Shown: positions 1 through 7,663 of the stretch, in pieces
Numbering within the stretch: position 1 is the stretch's first letter
Layout: each line of letters opens with the position of its first letter
Assembly (NCBI GenBank): GCA_900550285.1
Contig: URRW01000003.1
Location: 41,478 to 105,477 of the forward strand
Origin: an uncultured Lachnospiraceae bacterium
GTDB taxonomy: Bacteria > Bacillota > Clostridia > Lachnospirales > Lachnospiraceae
Direction of reading: 5' to 3'
Length of the DNA: 64,000 nucleotides
The notes under the pieces: model-generated
Databases searched by the model: none
The model's input: the letters and a program-made list of their open reading frames with translations, nothing else
What the model was told of the DNA's origin: nothing
Program-made: the position numbers and the translations under genes

Positions 1-93
1 AAGGCAGCGGCGGCGGGGATGGAGCAGCCCGCAAAGATTGAGAAGCTCCGGGAATTGCTGTATTGTGACCTTTATGAAATAAGAGTGGAATAG
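1..93 (+). CDS. C-terminal end of an unidentified protein (partial)
   Basis: The window opens inside a reading frame that ends at TAG (91-93). Only about 30 residues are visible, with an alanine run followed by a short charged, probably helical tail. That is too little to name a family. A strong hairpin follows 16 bases after the stop, which supports this being the true end of a gene. Confidence 0.5.
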   Translation, partial: KAAAAGMEQPAKIEKLRELLYCDLYEIRVE

Positions 94-109
94 GGAAACG
101 GCGAATGGT

Positions 110-156
110 TCCGCCCTCCGGCAAAGCTGCGTGCTGCCGGAGGGCGGAGCTGTTTA
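110..156 (+). terminator. Rho-independent terminator of the upstream partial gene
   Basis: A 14-bp stem (110-123 pairing with 135-148, core CCGCCCTCCGGCA) closes an 11-base loop and is followed by a short T-rich stretch. It separates the truncated upstream gene from the padR promoter. Confidence 0.7.
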
Positions 157-232
157 AAGGGGCGTTTTTGAGTGAGATGATGTGGGGCAGGGGCTGGATT
201 CCCAAATGTTTCATTGATTGTTTCCTTTTCGC

Positions 233-261
233 TTGACATATATAGATGACCTATATATAAT
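233..261 (+). promoter_or_regulatory. padR promoter (TTGACA-17-TATAAT)
   Basis: A consensus -35 (TTGACA, 233-238) and a consensus -10 (TATAAT, 256-261) are separated by exactly 17 bp. The spacer is almost filled by the first PadR-type inverted repeat (240-256), so repressor binding would block RNA polymerase directly. Confidence 0.85.
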
Positions 262-285
262 CAAAATATATAGATGATCTATATA
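240..285 (+). promoter_or_regulatory. Two PadR-type operators
   Basis: Two copies of the same 17-bp inverted repeat lie 28 bp apart. The first, 240-256, reads ATATAGATGACCTATAT with one mismatch. The second, 268-284, reads ATATAGATGATCTATAT and is a perfect palindrome around a central G. One sits between -35 and -10, the other just downstream of -10 near the expected transcription start. They are the natural operators for the PadR protein encoded next; the assignment rests on position and symmetry. Confidence 0.7.
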
Positions 286-346
286 CTATGATGTTTTCAC
301 ACACAGGCGATGCACGGCATTGTGTCACATGGAAAAGGAGGCAAAT

Positions 347-688
347 ATGGCACTGGAGAAAAGCCTTGTCTCGGGCAGCATGACGATGCTGCTTCTGGGA
401 CTGTTAAATGAAAAGGATATGTACGGCTACGAGATGATCGAGAGCCTGCGGCGCAAGTCGGAAAATGTATTTGAGCTGAAGGCGGGCACGCTTTATCCCT
501 TGCTTCACGGAATGGAGGAAAAAAATCTTCTGACGTCCTACGAGCAGGAGGCGGGCGGAAAGGTGCGCCGGTACTATCGCATTACGCGGGAAGGAAAGCG
601 CTGCCTGAAACAGAAAAAAGAGGATTGGGACACCTACGCAAAAGCGGTGGAGAGCGTGATCGGGGGTGCGGCATATGCAGGAATCTGA
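347..688 (+). CDS. PadR-family transcriptional repressor
   Basis: A 113-residue winged-helix regulator of the PadR family. The N-terminal half carries the family pattern: a leader ending in LLLLGLLNEKDMYGYEM, then an ELKAGTLYPLLH recognition region, then a wing with KVRRYYRITREGK. The ATG at 347 is preceded by AAAGGAGG at 335-342; an upstream TTG in frame lacks a comparable site. It overlaps the next gene by 14 bases, so the repressor and the SEDS-like membrane protein are co-transcribed. PadR proteins paired with membrane proteins that carry a short N-terminal helical prefix are common in Clostridia, and autoregulation through the two upstream palindromes is likely. The inducing signal cannot be read from the sequence. 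Confidence 0.9.
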   Translation: MALEKSLVSGSMTMLLLGLLNEKDMYGYEMIESLRRKSENVFELKAGTLYPLLHGMEEKNLLTSYEQEAGGKVRRYYRITREGKRCLKQKKEDWDTYAKAVESVIGGAAYAGI

Positions 689-2006
689 ACCCCGCATCGC
701 GGAATACGTCAGGCTGTGCGTCGGGCAGATGCGGTGCCGCGCGATGCGCCCCGTCGTAGAAAAAGAGCTGCGGGCGCACATGGAGGATCAGGAGGAAGCG
801 TATCTGGCGGAAGGGAAAACGCCGGAGGAGGCAGAACGGCTGGCGGTGGCGCAGATGGGCGATCCGGTGGAAGCCGGGATGGGACTGGACCGGGTGCACC
901 GTCCGCGGATGGACTGGAAGGCGCTGGGGCTGATCGGCGCGCTGGCTTTGGCAGGGATCGTGCTTCAGTTTATATGGGCAGGACAGGGCGGAAATATGCA
1001 GACGGCACAGCGCTTCGCCATATGCACGGGGATCGGGCTTGTGCTGATGACCGGCGTGTGTTTTGCAGATTATACGGTGCTTGGAAAATATCCGAGGCTG
1101 TCATGGTGCGTTATGACCGCGCTGGCGGCTGCCGCCTATCTGGGAGCAGAGCGGATAAACGGCGCAGGCAGGGCGGGATACATGGTCATGCTGATGGTTC
1201 CGTGCTTTGCCGGGCTCGTATGGTTTTACCGCCGCCAGAGGTGGATCGGGATCGGAAAGGCGCTGGGCTGGCTGTTTTTGTCATGGGCGCTGCTGCTTGT
1301 GTGCGGCGGTCTGCAGGACGGACTGATGGTAAAAATATGGCTGTGCGGCTGCGTCGCAGTGTTGGCGTTCGCGGTCGGAAAGGGCTGGTACGGCGTCAAA
1401 AAAGGCAAGGCAGCGCTGGTTCTTTTGATCCCGGCTGTTTTGGCAGGCTTTTATATCGGAAAACTGTTTTTGCAGGGGGCGACATATCAGACGGAGCGGT
1501 TAAAGGCGCTGTTTGGGATGATGGCGGGCAAGGCGGTTCCGGAGCAAATGAATTATCAGTGGCTGGCGGTGCGGGAGACGCTGGGGCAGCTTCGGCTTAC
1601 CGGCGCGGCTGCTGTGAAGGCGACCGGAGCAGTGCTTCCGGAAAATGAAAATTATGCGCTCCTGTGGATCTCAGAAAATTACGGGATCATTGCAGCCGTG
1701 ATTGTGCTGGCGGTTCTGGCAGCGCTGGCAGGATTTTTGCTTTGGAGGGTTGGGAAGGAGAAAAACCGTCTGGGCGCACTGGCGGGAATCGGCTGTATCT
1801 ATGTGTTTGCAGTATCGGCGGCGGTTCACGGGCTGGTAAATTTCGGGGTATTTCTGCCGGTTGACTGCGCGCTGCCGTTTCTTTCGATGAACGGCAGGCA
1901 GTGTATCGTGCTGTATGGGCTGATGGGTGTCTGGCTGTCCGTATACCGGGGAAGCTATATCCGCCCGGAGCCGTCCGGGGCGCGTGCGGCGGTTTCCGGA
2001 AAATAG
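675..2006 (+). CDS. SEDS (FtsW/RodA/SpoVE-like) membrane protein with N-terminal permease-prefix domain
   Basis: A 443-residue protein with two parts. Residues 1-75 are a soluble, charged helical prefix of the HAAS/permease-prefix type, including a KTPEEAERLAVAQMGDP stretch. From about residue 80 there are roughly nine or ten hydrophobic segments with SEDS hallmarks: an LPEN loop followed by a helix, and near the end LPFLSMNGR in place of the usual PFxSYGGS. SEDS proteins polymerise peptidoglycan glycan strands using an Asp in the loop LPExHTD. Here that position reads Asn (about N326) and the loop is one residue short, so catalysis is doubtful. The ATG at 675 is used because it follows a G-rich Shine-Dalgarno-like stretch and couples to padR. 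It could be a regulatory or structural SEDS paralogue controlled by PadR. Confidence 0.75.
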   Translation: MQESEPRIAEYVRLCVGQMRCRAMRPVVEKELRAHMEDQEEAYLAEGKTPEEAERLAVAQMGDPVEAGMGLDRVHRPRMDWKALGLIGALALAGIVLQFIWAGQGGNMQTAQRFAICTGIGLVLMTGVCFADYTVLGKYPRLSWCVMTALAAAAYLGAERINGAGRAGYMVMLMVPCFAGLVWFYRRQRWIGIGKALGWLFLSWALLLVCGGLQDGLMVKIWLCGCVAVLAFAVGKGWYGVKKGKAALVLLIPAVLAGFYIGKLFLQGATYQTERLKALFGMMAGKAVPEQMNYQWLAVRETLGQLRLTGAAAVKATGAVLPENENYALLWISENYGIIAAVIVLAVLAALAGFLLWRVGKEKNRLGALAGIGCIYVFAVSAAVHGLVNFGVFLPVDCALPFLSMNGRQCIVLYGLMGVWLSVYRGSYIRPEPSGARAAVSGK

Positions 2007-2097
2007 GGGCTGAAACTTTTGCAAAAGGGCGCGGCAGCGGCGGCGCTGTCCATGAAAAGACCTATGAAAAATCCACGAAAAATTGATGAAAAAGTGC

Positions 2098-2125
2098 TTG
2101 CAGGAAGAATAAAGCATGGTATAAT
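2098..2125 (+). promoter_or_regulatory. glgP promoter
   Basis: TTGCAG (2098-2103), a 16-bp spacer and TATAAT (2120-2125) preceded by TG (2117-2118) form an extended -10 promoter about 70 bases upstream of the glgP start. Confidence 0.7.
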
Positions 2126-2197
2126 AAAAATACTGCGGCGCGGCAGAGTAAAAGAAATCTGCACGCGCCCGCTCCCGAAAAATAAGGAGGACGAATC

Positions 2198-4684
2198 ATG
2201 CTGAAGAAAGCACCGATGAAGTTTGATAAAGAGCTTTTCAAGGGCAGCGTTATAAACAATATCAAGACGCTGTACCGCAGGACGCTGGAGGAAGCGACTC
2301 CCCAGCAGGTATTTCAGGCTGTTTCCTATGCGATCAAGGACGTGATCGTGGACAACTGGATGATAACCCAGAAGGAATATGAGAAAAAAGACCCCAAGAT
2401 GGTTTACTATATGTCGATGGAATTTCTGATGGGGCGCGCTCTGGGCAATAACCTGATCAACCTTTGCGCATACAGCGAGGTTCAGGAGGCGCTGGACGAG
2501 CTGGGGCTGGATCTGAATCTGGTAGAGGACCAGGAGCCCGATCCGGCGCTTGGAAACGGCGGTCTGGGACGTCTGGCGGCATGCTTCCTGGATTCCCTTG
2601 CAACCCTGAACTATGCGGCATACGGCTGCGGCATCCGCTACCGTTACGGCATGTTCAAGCAGGAGATCCGGGACGGTTTTCAGGTGGAAGTGCCGGACAA
2701 CTGGCTTGCAGACGGCTATCCGTTTGAGCTGCGCCGTCCCGAGTATGCCAAGGAAGTTAAATTCGGCGGCTGGGTAAGCTCCTATGTGGATGAAAACGGA
2801 CGCACTGTTTTTAAGCAGGAAGGCTATCAGTCCGTTAAGGCGATCCCTTATGATATGCCGATCGTGGGCTACGGAAACGGCATCGTGAACACCCTGCGTA
2901 TCTGGGATGCGGAGCCGGTGGAGTGCTTCAGCCTGGATTCCTTTGACAAGGGCGACTATCAGAAGGCGGTGGAGCAGGAGAATCTGGCGCGCAATATCGT
3001 CGAGGTGCTGTATCCCAACGACAATCATTACGCCGGAAAAGAGCTCCGCTTAAAACAGCAGTATTTCTTCATTTCCGCATCCGTACAGGAGGCGGTGGAC
3101 AAATACATGCGTACCCACAAGGATCTGAAGAAGTTCCATGAGAAAGTGGCGTTCCAGTTAAACGACACCCATCCTACGGTTGCGGTTGCCGAGCTGATGC
3201 GCGTCCTGATGGACGACTATTATCTGACATGGGAAGAGGCATGGGACGTGACGACAAAGACCTGCGCGTATACGAACCATACGATCATGTCCGAGGCGCT
3301 GGAAAAATGGCCGATCGAGCTGTTCTCCCGCCTGCTTCCCAGAATCTATCAGATCGTGGAAGAGATCAACAGAAGATTTGTACTGCAGATCCAGCAGATG
3401 TATCCGGGCAATCAGGAGAAGATCCGCAAAATGGCGATCATTTATGACGGACAGGTTAAAATGGCGCATCTGGCGATCGTGGGAGGCCATTCCGTCAACG
3501 GCGTGGCACGCCTGCATACAGAGATCCTGAAGAATCAGGAGCTGAAGGATTTTTATGAAATGATGCCGGATAAGTTTACGAACAAGACAAACGGTATCAC
3601 GCAGAGAAGATTTTTGCTTCATGCCAACCCGCTTTTGGCAGACTGGGTGACGGATCATGTGGGCGACGAGTGGATCACCGATCTTCCGGCTCTTTCCCGC
3701 CTGCGCGTTTATGCGGACGACGAGAAGGCGCAGCAGGAATTTATGAACATCAAGTACCGCAATAAGGTGCGCCTTGCAAAATATATCCGCGAGCATAACG
3801 GCATCGAGGTCGATCCCAGATCTATTTTTGACGTGCAGGTAAAGCGTCTGCACGAGTATAAGCGTCAGCTTTTAAATATCCTTCACATCATGTATCTGTA
3901 CAATGAGCTGAAGGACCATCCGGATATGGAGTTCTATCCCAGAACCTTCATCTTCGGCGCGAAGGCGGCGGCAGGCTACCGCAATGCCAAGCTGACGATC
4001 AAGCTGATCAACAGCGTGGCTGATGTGATCAACAACGATCCCGTTGTAAACGGCAGGATCAAAGTCGTATTTATCGAGAACTACCGCGTTTCCAATGCGG
4101 AATGGATCTTTGCGGCGGCGGATGTTTCCGAACAGATTTCCACAGCCAGCAAGGAGGCGTCCGGCACAGGCAACATGAAGTTTATGTTAAACGGCGCGCT
4201 GACGCTTGGAACAATGGACGGTGCAAACGTGGAGATCGTGGAAGAGGTCGGCAAGGAAAACGCCTTCATCTTCGGACTGAGTGCGGATCAGGTAATCCAG
4301 TACGAAAACTTTGGCGGCTACAACCCGATGGATATTTTCAACAACGATCAGGACATCCGCCGCGTGCTGATGCAGCTCATCAACGGAACCTATTCTGCAA
4401 ACGATACAGAGCTGTTCCGCCCGCTGTACAACTCCCTGCTCAACACCCAGAGCACATCCAAAGCGGACACCTATTTCATCCTGGCTGACTTTAAGGCTTA
4501 TGCGGAAGCACAGCGCAGGGTGGAGGCGGCTTACCGCGATGAGAAGAACTGGGCAAAGAGCGCGATCTTGAATGTTGCGAGCGCAGGAAAATTCAGCTCC
4601 GACCGCACGATCGAGGAATATGTGGAGGACATCTGGCATCTGGATAAGGTAATGCTTCCCCAGAAGCCTGAAAAGACAAAATAA
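2198..4684 (+). CDS. glgP: Glycogen/starch/alpha-glucan phosphorylase
   Basis: An 828-residue GT35 phosphorylase that releases glucose 1-phosphate from alpha-1,4-glucan ends in the cytoplasm. The length is typical. Visible signatures include the N-terminal PALGNGGLGRLAACFLDSL region, the substrate-site LNDTHPTVAVAELMR, and the PLP-lysine motif EASGTGNMKFMLNGALTLGT near residue 660. The ATG at 2198 has AAGGAGG seven bases upstream. It is a single-gene transcript with its own extended -10 promoter and a hairpin after the stop. No other glycogen genes are adjacent, so it is an orphan phosphorylase for storage-glucan or maltodextrin turnover. Confidence 0.96.
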   Translation: MLKKAPMKFDKELFKGSVINNIKTLYRRTLEEATPQQVFQAVSYAIKDVIVDNWMITQKEYEKKDPKMVYYMSMEFLMGRALGNNLINLCAYSEVQEALDELGLDLNLVEDQEPDPALGNGGLGRLAACFLDSLATLNYAAYGCGIRYRYGMFKQEIRDGFQVEVPDNWLADGYPFELRRPEYAKEVKFGGWVSSYVDENGRTVFKQEGYQSVKAIPYDMPIVGYGNGIVNTLRIWDAEPVECFSLDSFDKGDYQKAVEQENLARNIVEVLYPNDNHYAGKELRLKQQYFFISASVQEAVDKYMRTHKDLKKFHEKVAFQLNDTHPTVAVAELMRVLMDDYYLTWEEAWDVTTKTCAYTNHTIMSEALEKWPIELFSRLLPRIYQIVEEINRRFVLQIQQMYPGNQEKIRKMAIIYDGQVKMAHLAIVGGHSVNGVARLHTEILKNQELKDFYEMMPDKFTNKTNGITQRRFLLHANPLLADWVTDHVGDEWITDLPALSRLRVYADDEKAQQEFMNIKYRNKVRLAKYIREHNGIEVDPRSIFDVQVKRLHEYKRQLLNILHIMYLYNELKDHPDMEFYPRTFIFGAKAAAGYRNAKLTIKLINSVADVINNDPVVNGRIKVVFIENYRVSNAEWIFAAADVSEQISTASKEASGTGNMKFMLNGALTLGTMDGANVEIVEEVGKENAFIFGLSADQVIQYENFGGYNPMDIFNNDQDIRRVLMQLINGTYSANDTELFRPLYNSLLNTQSTSKADTYFILADFKAYAEAQRRVEAAYRDEKNWAKSAILNVASAGKFSSDRTIEEYVEDIWHLDKVMLPQKPEKTK

Positions 4685-4718
4685 GCTCAGAAATAAAACG
4701 GCATAGATTGTTTCCGGG

Positions 4719-4751
4719 AAACGGCACGGCTTCGGCTGCGCCGTTTCTTTG
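4719..4751 (+). terminator. Terminator after glgP
   Basis: An AAACGGC...GCCGTTT stem with a TTCG tetraloop (4719-4746) is followed by a T-rich tail. It ends the glgP transcript before the convergent AraC-type gene. Confidence 0.7.
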
Positions 4752-4790
4752 TGGTGTCTGTCAGAAAGTGCGGCTGTAAGGCTTCCATTT

Positions 4791-5165
4791 TTACTCCCAC
4801 GGAAGCTTCCAGACCGTTTCCTTACGCGCCATGGCGGCGTACTGGGACGGCGGCATGCCTGTAAGCTGCTTGAACCGGCGTGAAAAATAGTGCACGTCGG
4901 AATAGCCGAGCGCGTCCGCGATCTGCGAAATATTTAAGTCCCGGCGGACAAGGAGCTGCTTTGCCGCAGAGATTTTAAAGAGGGAAAAGCTGTGCATGAC
5001 GCCGTTTCCGGTGTGCGCAAGAAAAAGGCGTTCCAGCTGGCTGCGTCCGATCCGGTTGTCCCGGCAGATGCGGGCGACGGAAAGCGGTTCGCGGATATGG
5101 GCAAAAAGATAGGTGCAGACGCTCAGATAAACGAGATTGTCCGGGAAAGAAGAAGGGGATTTCAT
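4791..5165 (-). CDS. AraC-family regulator consisting of the DNA-binding domain only
   Basis: A 124-residue protein that is almost entirely an AraC/XylS HTH domain. The first HTH covers about residues 30-60 and the second about 75-110, with the family signature DLNISQIADALGYSDVHYFS followed by FKQLTGMPPSQY. There is no room for an effector-binding domain, so it is short for the family. The start at 5165 (complement) follows AAAGGAG with good spacing; upstream in-frame codons would add an improbable hydrophobic extension. It is divergent from the sugar kinase and maturase pair and is a plausible activator of that pair. Confidence 0.85.
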   Translation of the reverse strand: MKSPSSFPDNLVYLSVCTYLFAHIREPLSVARICRDNRIGRSQLERLFLAHTGNGVMHSFSLFKISAAKQLLVRRDLNISQIADALGYSDVHYFSRRFKQLTGMPPSQYAAMARKETVWKLPWE

Positions 5166-5315
5166 GAAAGGACTCCTTTGGAAACATGTATTGAGATTGT
5201 TCTGAAATATTGGATACAGCGCAGAAAACAGGTAAAAACGTATACGGATACTGTTTTTATAGTACCAGAGCCTTGTCAGAAAAGACAGCAGGCGGCGGTT
5301 TTGAAAAAAATAAGA

Positions 5316-5345
5316 TGTACAAACCACCCGAAAGGATGTTATACT
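5316..5345 (+). promoter_or_regulatory. Possible promoter of the sugar kinase-maturase pair
   Basis: TATACT at 5340-5345 with an upstream TG (5337-5338) makes an extended -10. The -35 region TGTACA (5316-5321, spacing 18) is only a partial match, as expected for an activator-dependent promoter next to a divergent AraC-type gene. Confidence 0.45.
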
Positions 5346-5422
5346 GGAATCTAGCAAAAAGCGCTGCGGGGGCGCGGATGTGTGCCGCTGCGCGCAGGAT
5401 TTTTACATTGGAGGGTAAGTAT

Positions 5423-6538
5423 ATGGGAAACTTGAATATGGAAGAGATCAGGGAAAAGGTAGCGTCGCAGTTTGCGATGGAGGGAACCTTGAAGGAGGTG
5501 GCTGTTTTTGGGAACGGCCATATCAACGACACGCTGCGCGCGACATGCGAACTGCCGGAGGGGGGCACAAAGCGCTACATCGTGCAGCGGATGAACGACG
5601 GCATTTTCAAAAATCCGGACGAGCTGATGGAAAATGTTATGAACGTCACTTCTTTTCTGCGTAAAAAGATCATCGCGGCGGGCGGCGATCCCGACCGTGA
5701 GACGTTGAATGTGATCCCGACAAAGGATGGGAAGAACTATCTGACGGACGAAAACGGGGATTTCTGGAGATGCTATATTTTTATTGAGGATGCGACGAGC
5801 TTCGATCAGGTGGAGAAGCCGGAGGATTTTTACAACAGCGCGGTGGCGTTCGGTAATTTCCAGAGGCTTCTGGCGGATTATCCGGCGGCGACCCTGCATG
5901 AGACGATCAAAAATTTCCACAATACCGTAAGCCGCTTTGCGGACTTTAAAAAGGCTGTGGAGGAGGACGTGGCGGGACGCGCAAAGGACGTTCAGAAAGA
6001 GATTCAGTTCGTACTCGACAGGGAGGCGGACTGCCATGTGATCTGCGACGCGCTGGCAAAGGGTGAGATCCCGCTGCGCGTTACCCACAACGACACGAAG
6101 CTGAACAATATCATGATCGACAACCGTACCGGAAAGGGGCTGTGCGTCATCGACCTGGATACGGTAATGCCGGGCTCTTCCCTGTATGATTACGGCGATT
6201 CCATCCGCTTTGGCGCGAGCACGGGCGCGGAGGACGAGCAGAATCTGGATCTGATCTGGTGCGATCTGGAGCTGTTTGAGATTTATACAAAGGGCTATGT
6301 GGAGGGCTGCGGCGGCAGCCTGACTGAAAAAGAGATCCGCATGATGCCGATGGGTGCAAAGCTCATGACCTTAGAGTGCGGCATGCGTTTTCTGGCGGAT
6401 CATTTACAGAATGACATTTATTACAAGATTCATCGTGAAAACCACAACTTGGACCGCGCAAGGACGCAGTTTAAGCTGGTTGCCGATATGGAGGCAAAAT
6501 GGGATAAGATGAATGAGATCGTGGAGAAATATATCTGA
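5423..6538 (+). CDS. Phosphotransferase-fold sugar kinase, NahK-like (N-acetylhexosamine 1-kinase type)
   Basis: A 371-residue aminoglycoside-phosphotransferase (APH) fold kinase. The N-terminal lobe has a GNGHINDT nucleotide-binding loop. The catalytic loop THNDTKLNNIMID and the metal-binding VIDLDTVMPGS lie around residues 215-245, as in N-acetylhexosamine 1-kinases, which phosphorylate GlcNAc/GalNAc at C1 during use of mucin and milk glycans. The ATG at 5423 has GGAGGG upstream. The stop codon overlaps the next start by one base (TGATG), so translation is coupled to the sulfatase maturase. That pairing supports a host-glycan role, but other hexose substrates remain possible. Confidence 0.82.
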   Translation: MGNLNMEEIREKVASQFAMEGTLKEVAVFGNGHINDTLRATCELPEGGTKRYIVQRMNDGIFKNPDELMENVMNVTSFLRKKIIAAGGDPDRETLNVIPTKDGKNYLTDENGDFWRCYIFIEDATSFDQVEKPEDFYNSAVAFGNFQRLLADYPAATLHETIKNFHNTVSRFADFKKAVEEDVAGRAKDVQKEIQFVLDREADCHVICDALAKGEIPLRVTHNDTKLNNIMIDNRTGKGLCVIDLDTVMPGSSLYDYGDSIRFGASTGAEDEQNLDLIWCDLELFEIYTKGYVEGCGGSLTEKEIRMMPMGAKLMTLECGMRFLADHLQNDIYYKIHRENHNLDRARTQFKLVADMEAKWDKMNEIVEKYI

Positions 6539-7650
6539 TGCCTGCAATACATGTGATGATCAAGCCCGCTTCCGGGCTTTGCAATATGCGCTGCCGCTAC
6601 TGCTTTTACGCGGACGAGATGGAAAACCGCAGTCAGGCGTCCTACGGGATCATGAGCATTGAAACGCTGGAAAACGTGATCCGCGAGACGCTTGCCTTTG
6701 CGGAGGGAAGCTGCACCATCGCCTTTCAGGGCGGGGAGCCGACGCTGGCGGGGCTGGATTTTTACCGGGAATGTATCCGGCTGGAACAAAAATACAATAC
6801 CAAAAATGTCAGGATCGACCATGCGCTGCAGACCAACGGCTATGTGCTGGATGAGGAATGGTGCCGCTTTTTTGCAAAAAACCGCTTCCTGATCGGGCTG
6901 TCCGTGGACGGGATCAAGGCGACCCACGACTGCTACCGCAAGGACGCGGACGGGCAGGATACGTATTTTAGGATTCTGGAAGCGGCAAAGAAGCTGGAAG
7001 CAGCGGGCGTTGATTTTAACGTGCTGACCGTGGTAAACGGAAAGACGGCGCCGAAGATCCGCCGGATTTATGAGAATTATAAAAAGCTGGGCTTTTCGTG
7101 GCAGCAGTATATCGCCTGTCTCGACCCGATCGGGGAAGAGCAGGGGCAGCAGGAATATTCCCTGACGCCGGAGGCTTACGGAAAGTTTCTGATCGAGCTG
7201 TTTGATCTGTGGGAGATGGATTTGAGGCAGGGAAAGCAGCCCTATATCCGGCAGTTTGAAAATTATGTTGGGATTTTGATGGGGCACTATCCGGAATCCT
7301 GCGAGCAGCGCGGCGTGTGCAGCTTCCAGAATATCGTGGAGGCGGACGGCAGCGTGTATCCCTGCGACTTTTATGTGCTGGATCAGTGGCGGCTTGGCAA
7401 TCTGAACGAGGACAGCTTTGAGACGATCCACAAAAGGCGGCTGGAAAGCGGCTTCGTGGAGGCTTCCTACAATCACACGGAGGAATGTAAGGGCTGCCGC
7501 TACTTTATGATCTGCCGGGGCGGCTGCCGCAGACACCGGGAGCAGACCGGGGACCGGCCGGGCGAAAACCATTTCTGCGCATCGTACCGGATGTTTTTTG
7601 ACGCGTGCCTGCCAAGGCTTAAGGACATCGCGCGAAGCTGCATGAGGTAA
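6538..7650 (+). CDS. Anaerobic sulfatase-maturating enzyme (radical SAM/SPASM)
   Basis: A 370-residue radical SAM protein. The [4Fe-4S]-SAM motif CNMRCRYC is at residues 15-22, a GGEP motif lies near residue 64, and the C-terminal SPASM cysteines include CEQRGVC, CDFY and the CKGCRYFMICRGGC cluster. The IACLDP segment contains the aspartate expected for formylglycine formation. Enzymes of this type convert a Cys or Ser of an anaerobic sulfatase into formylglycine in the cytoplasm. No sulfatase gene is present in this window, so the client must be encoded elsewhere, or this is a related peptide-modifying enzyme. It is translationally coupled to the upstream kinase. Confidence 0.88.
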   Translation: MPAIHVMIKPASGLCNMRCRYCFYADEMENRSQASYGIMSIETLENVIRETLAFAEGSCTIAFQGGEPTLAGLDFYRECIRLEQKYNTKNVRIDHALQTNGYVLDEEWCRFFAKNRFLIGLSVDGIKATHDCYRKDADGQDTYFRILEAAKKLEAAGVDFNVLTVVNGKTAPKIRRIYENYKKLGFSWQQYIACLDPIGEEQGQQEYSLTPEAYGKFLIELFDLWEMDLRQGKQPYIRQFENYVGILMGHYPESCEQRGVCSFQNIVEADGSVYPCDFYVLDQWRLGNLNEDSFETIHKRRLESGFVEASYNHTEECKGCRYFMICRGGCRRHREQTGDRPGENHFCASYRMFFDACLPRLKDIARSCMR

Positions 7651-7663
7651 AGGAGGTATTTTC

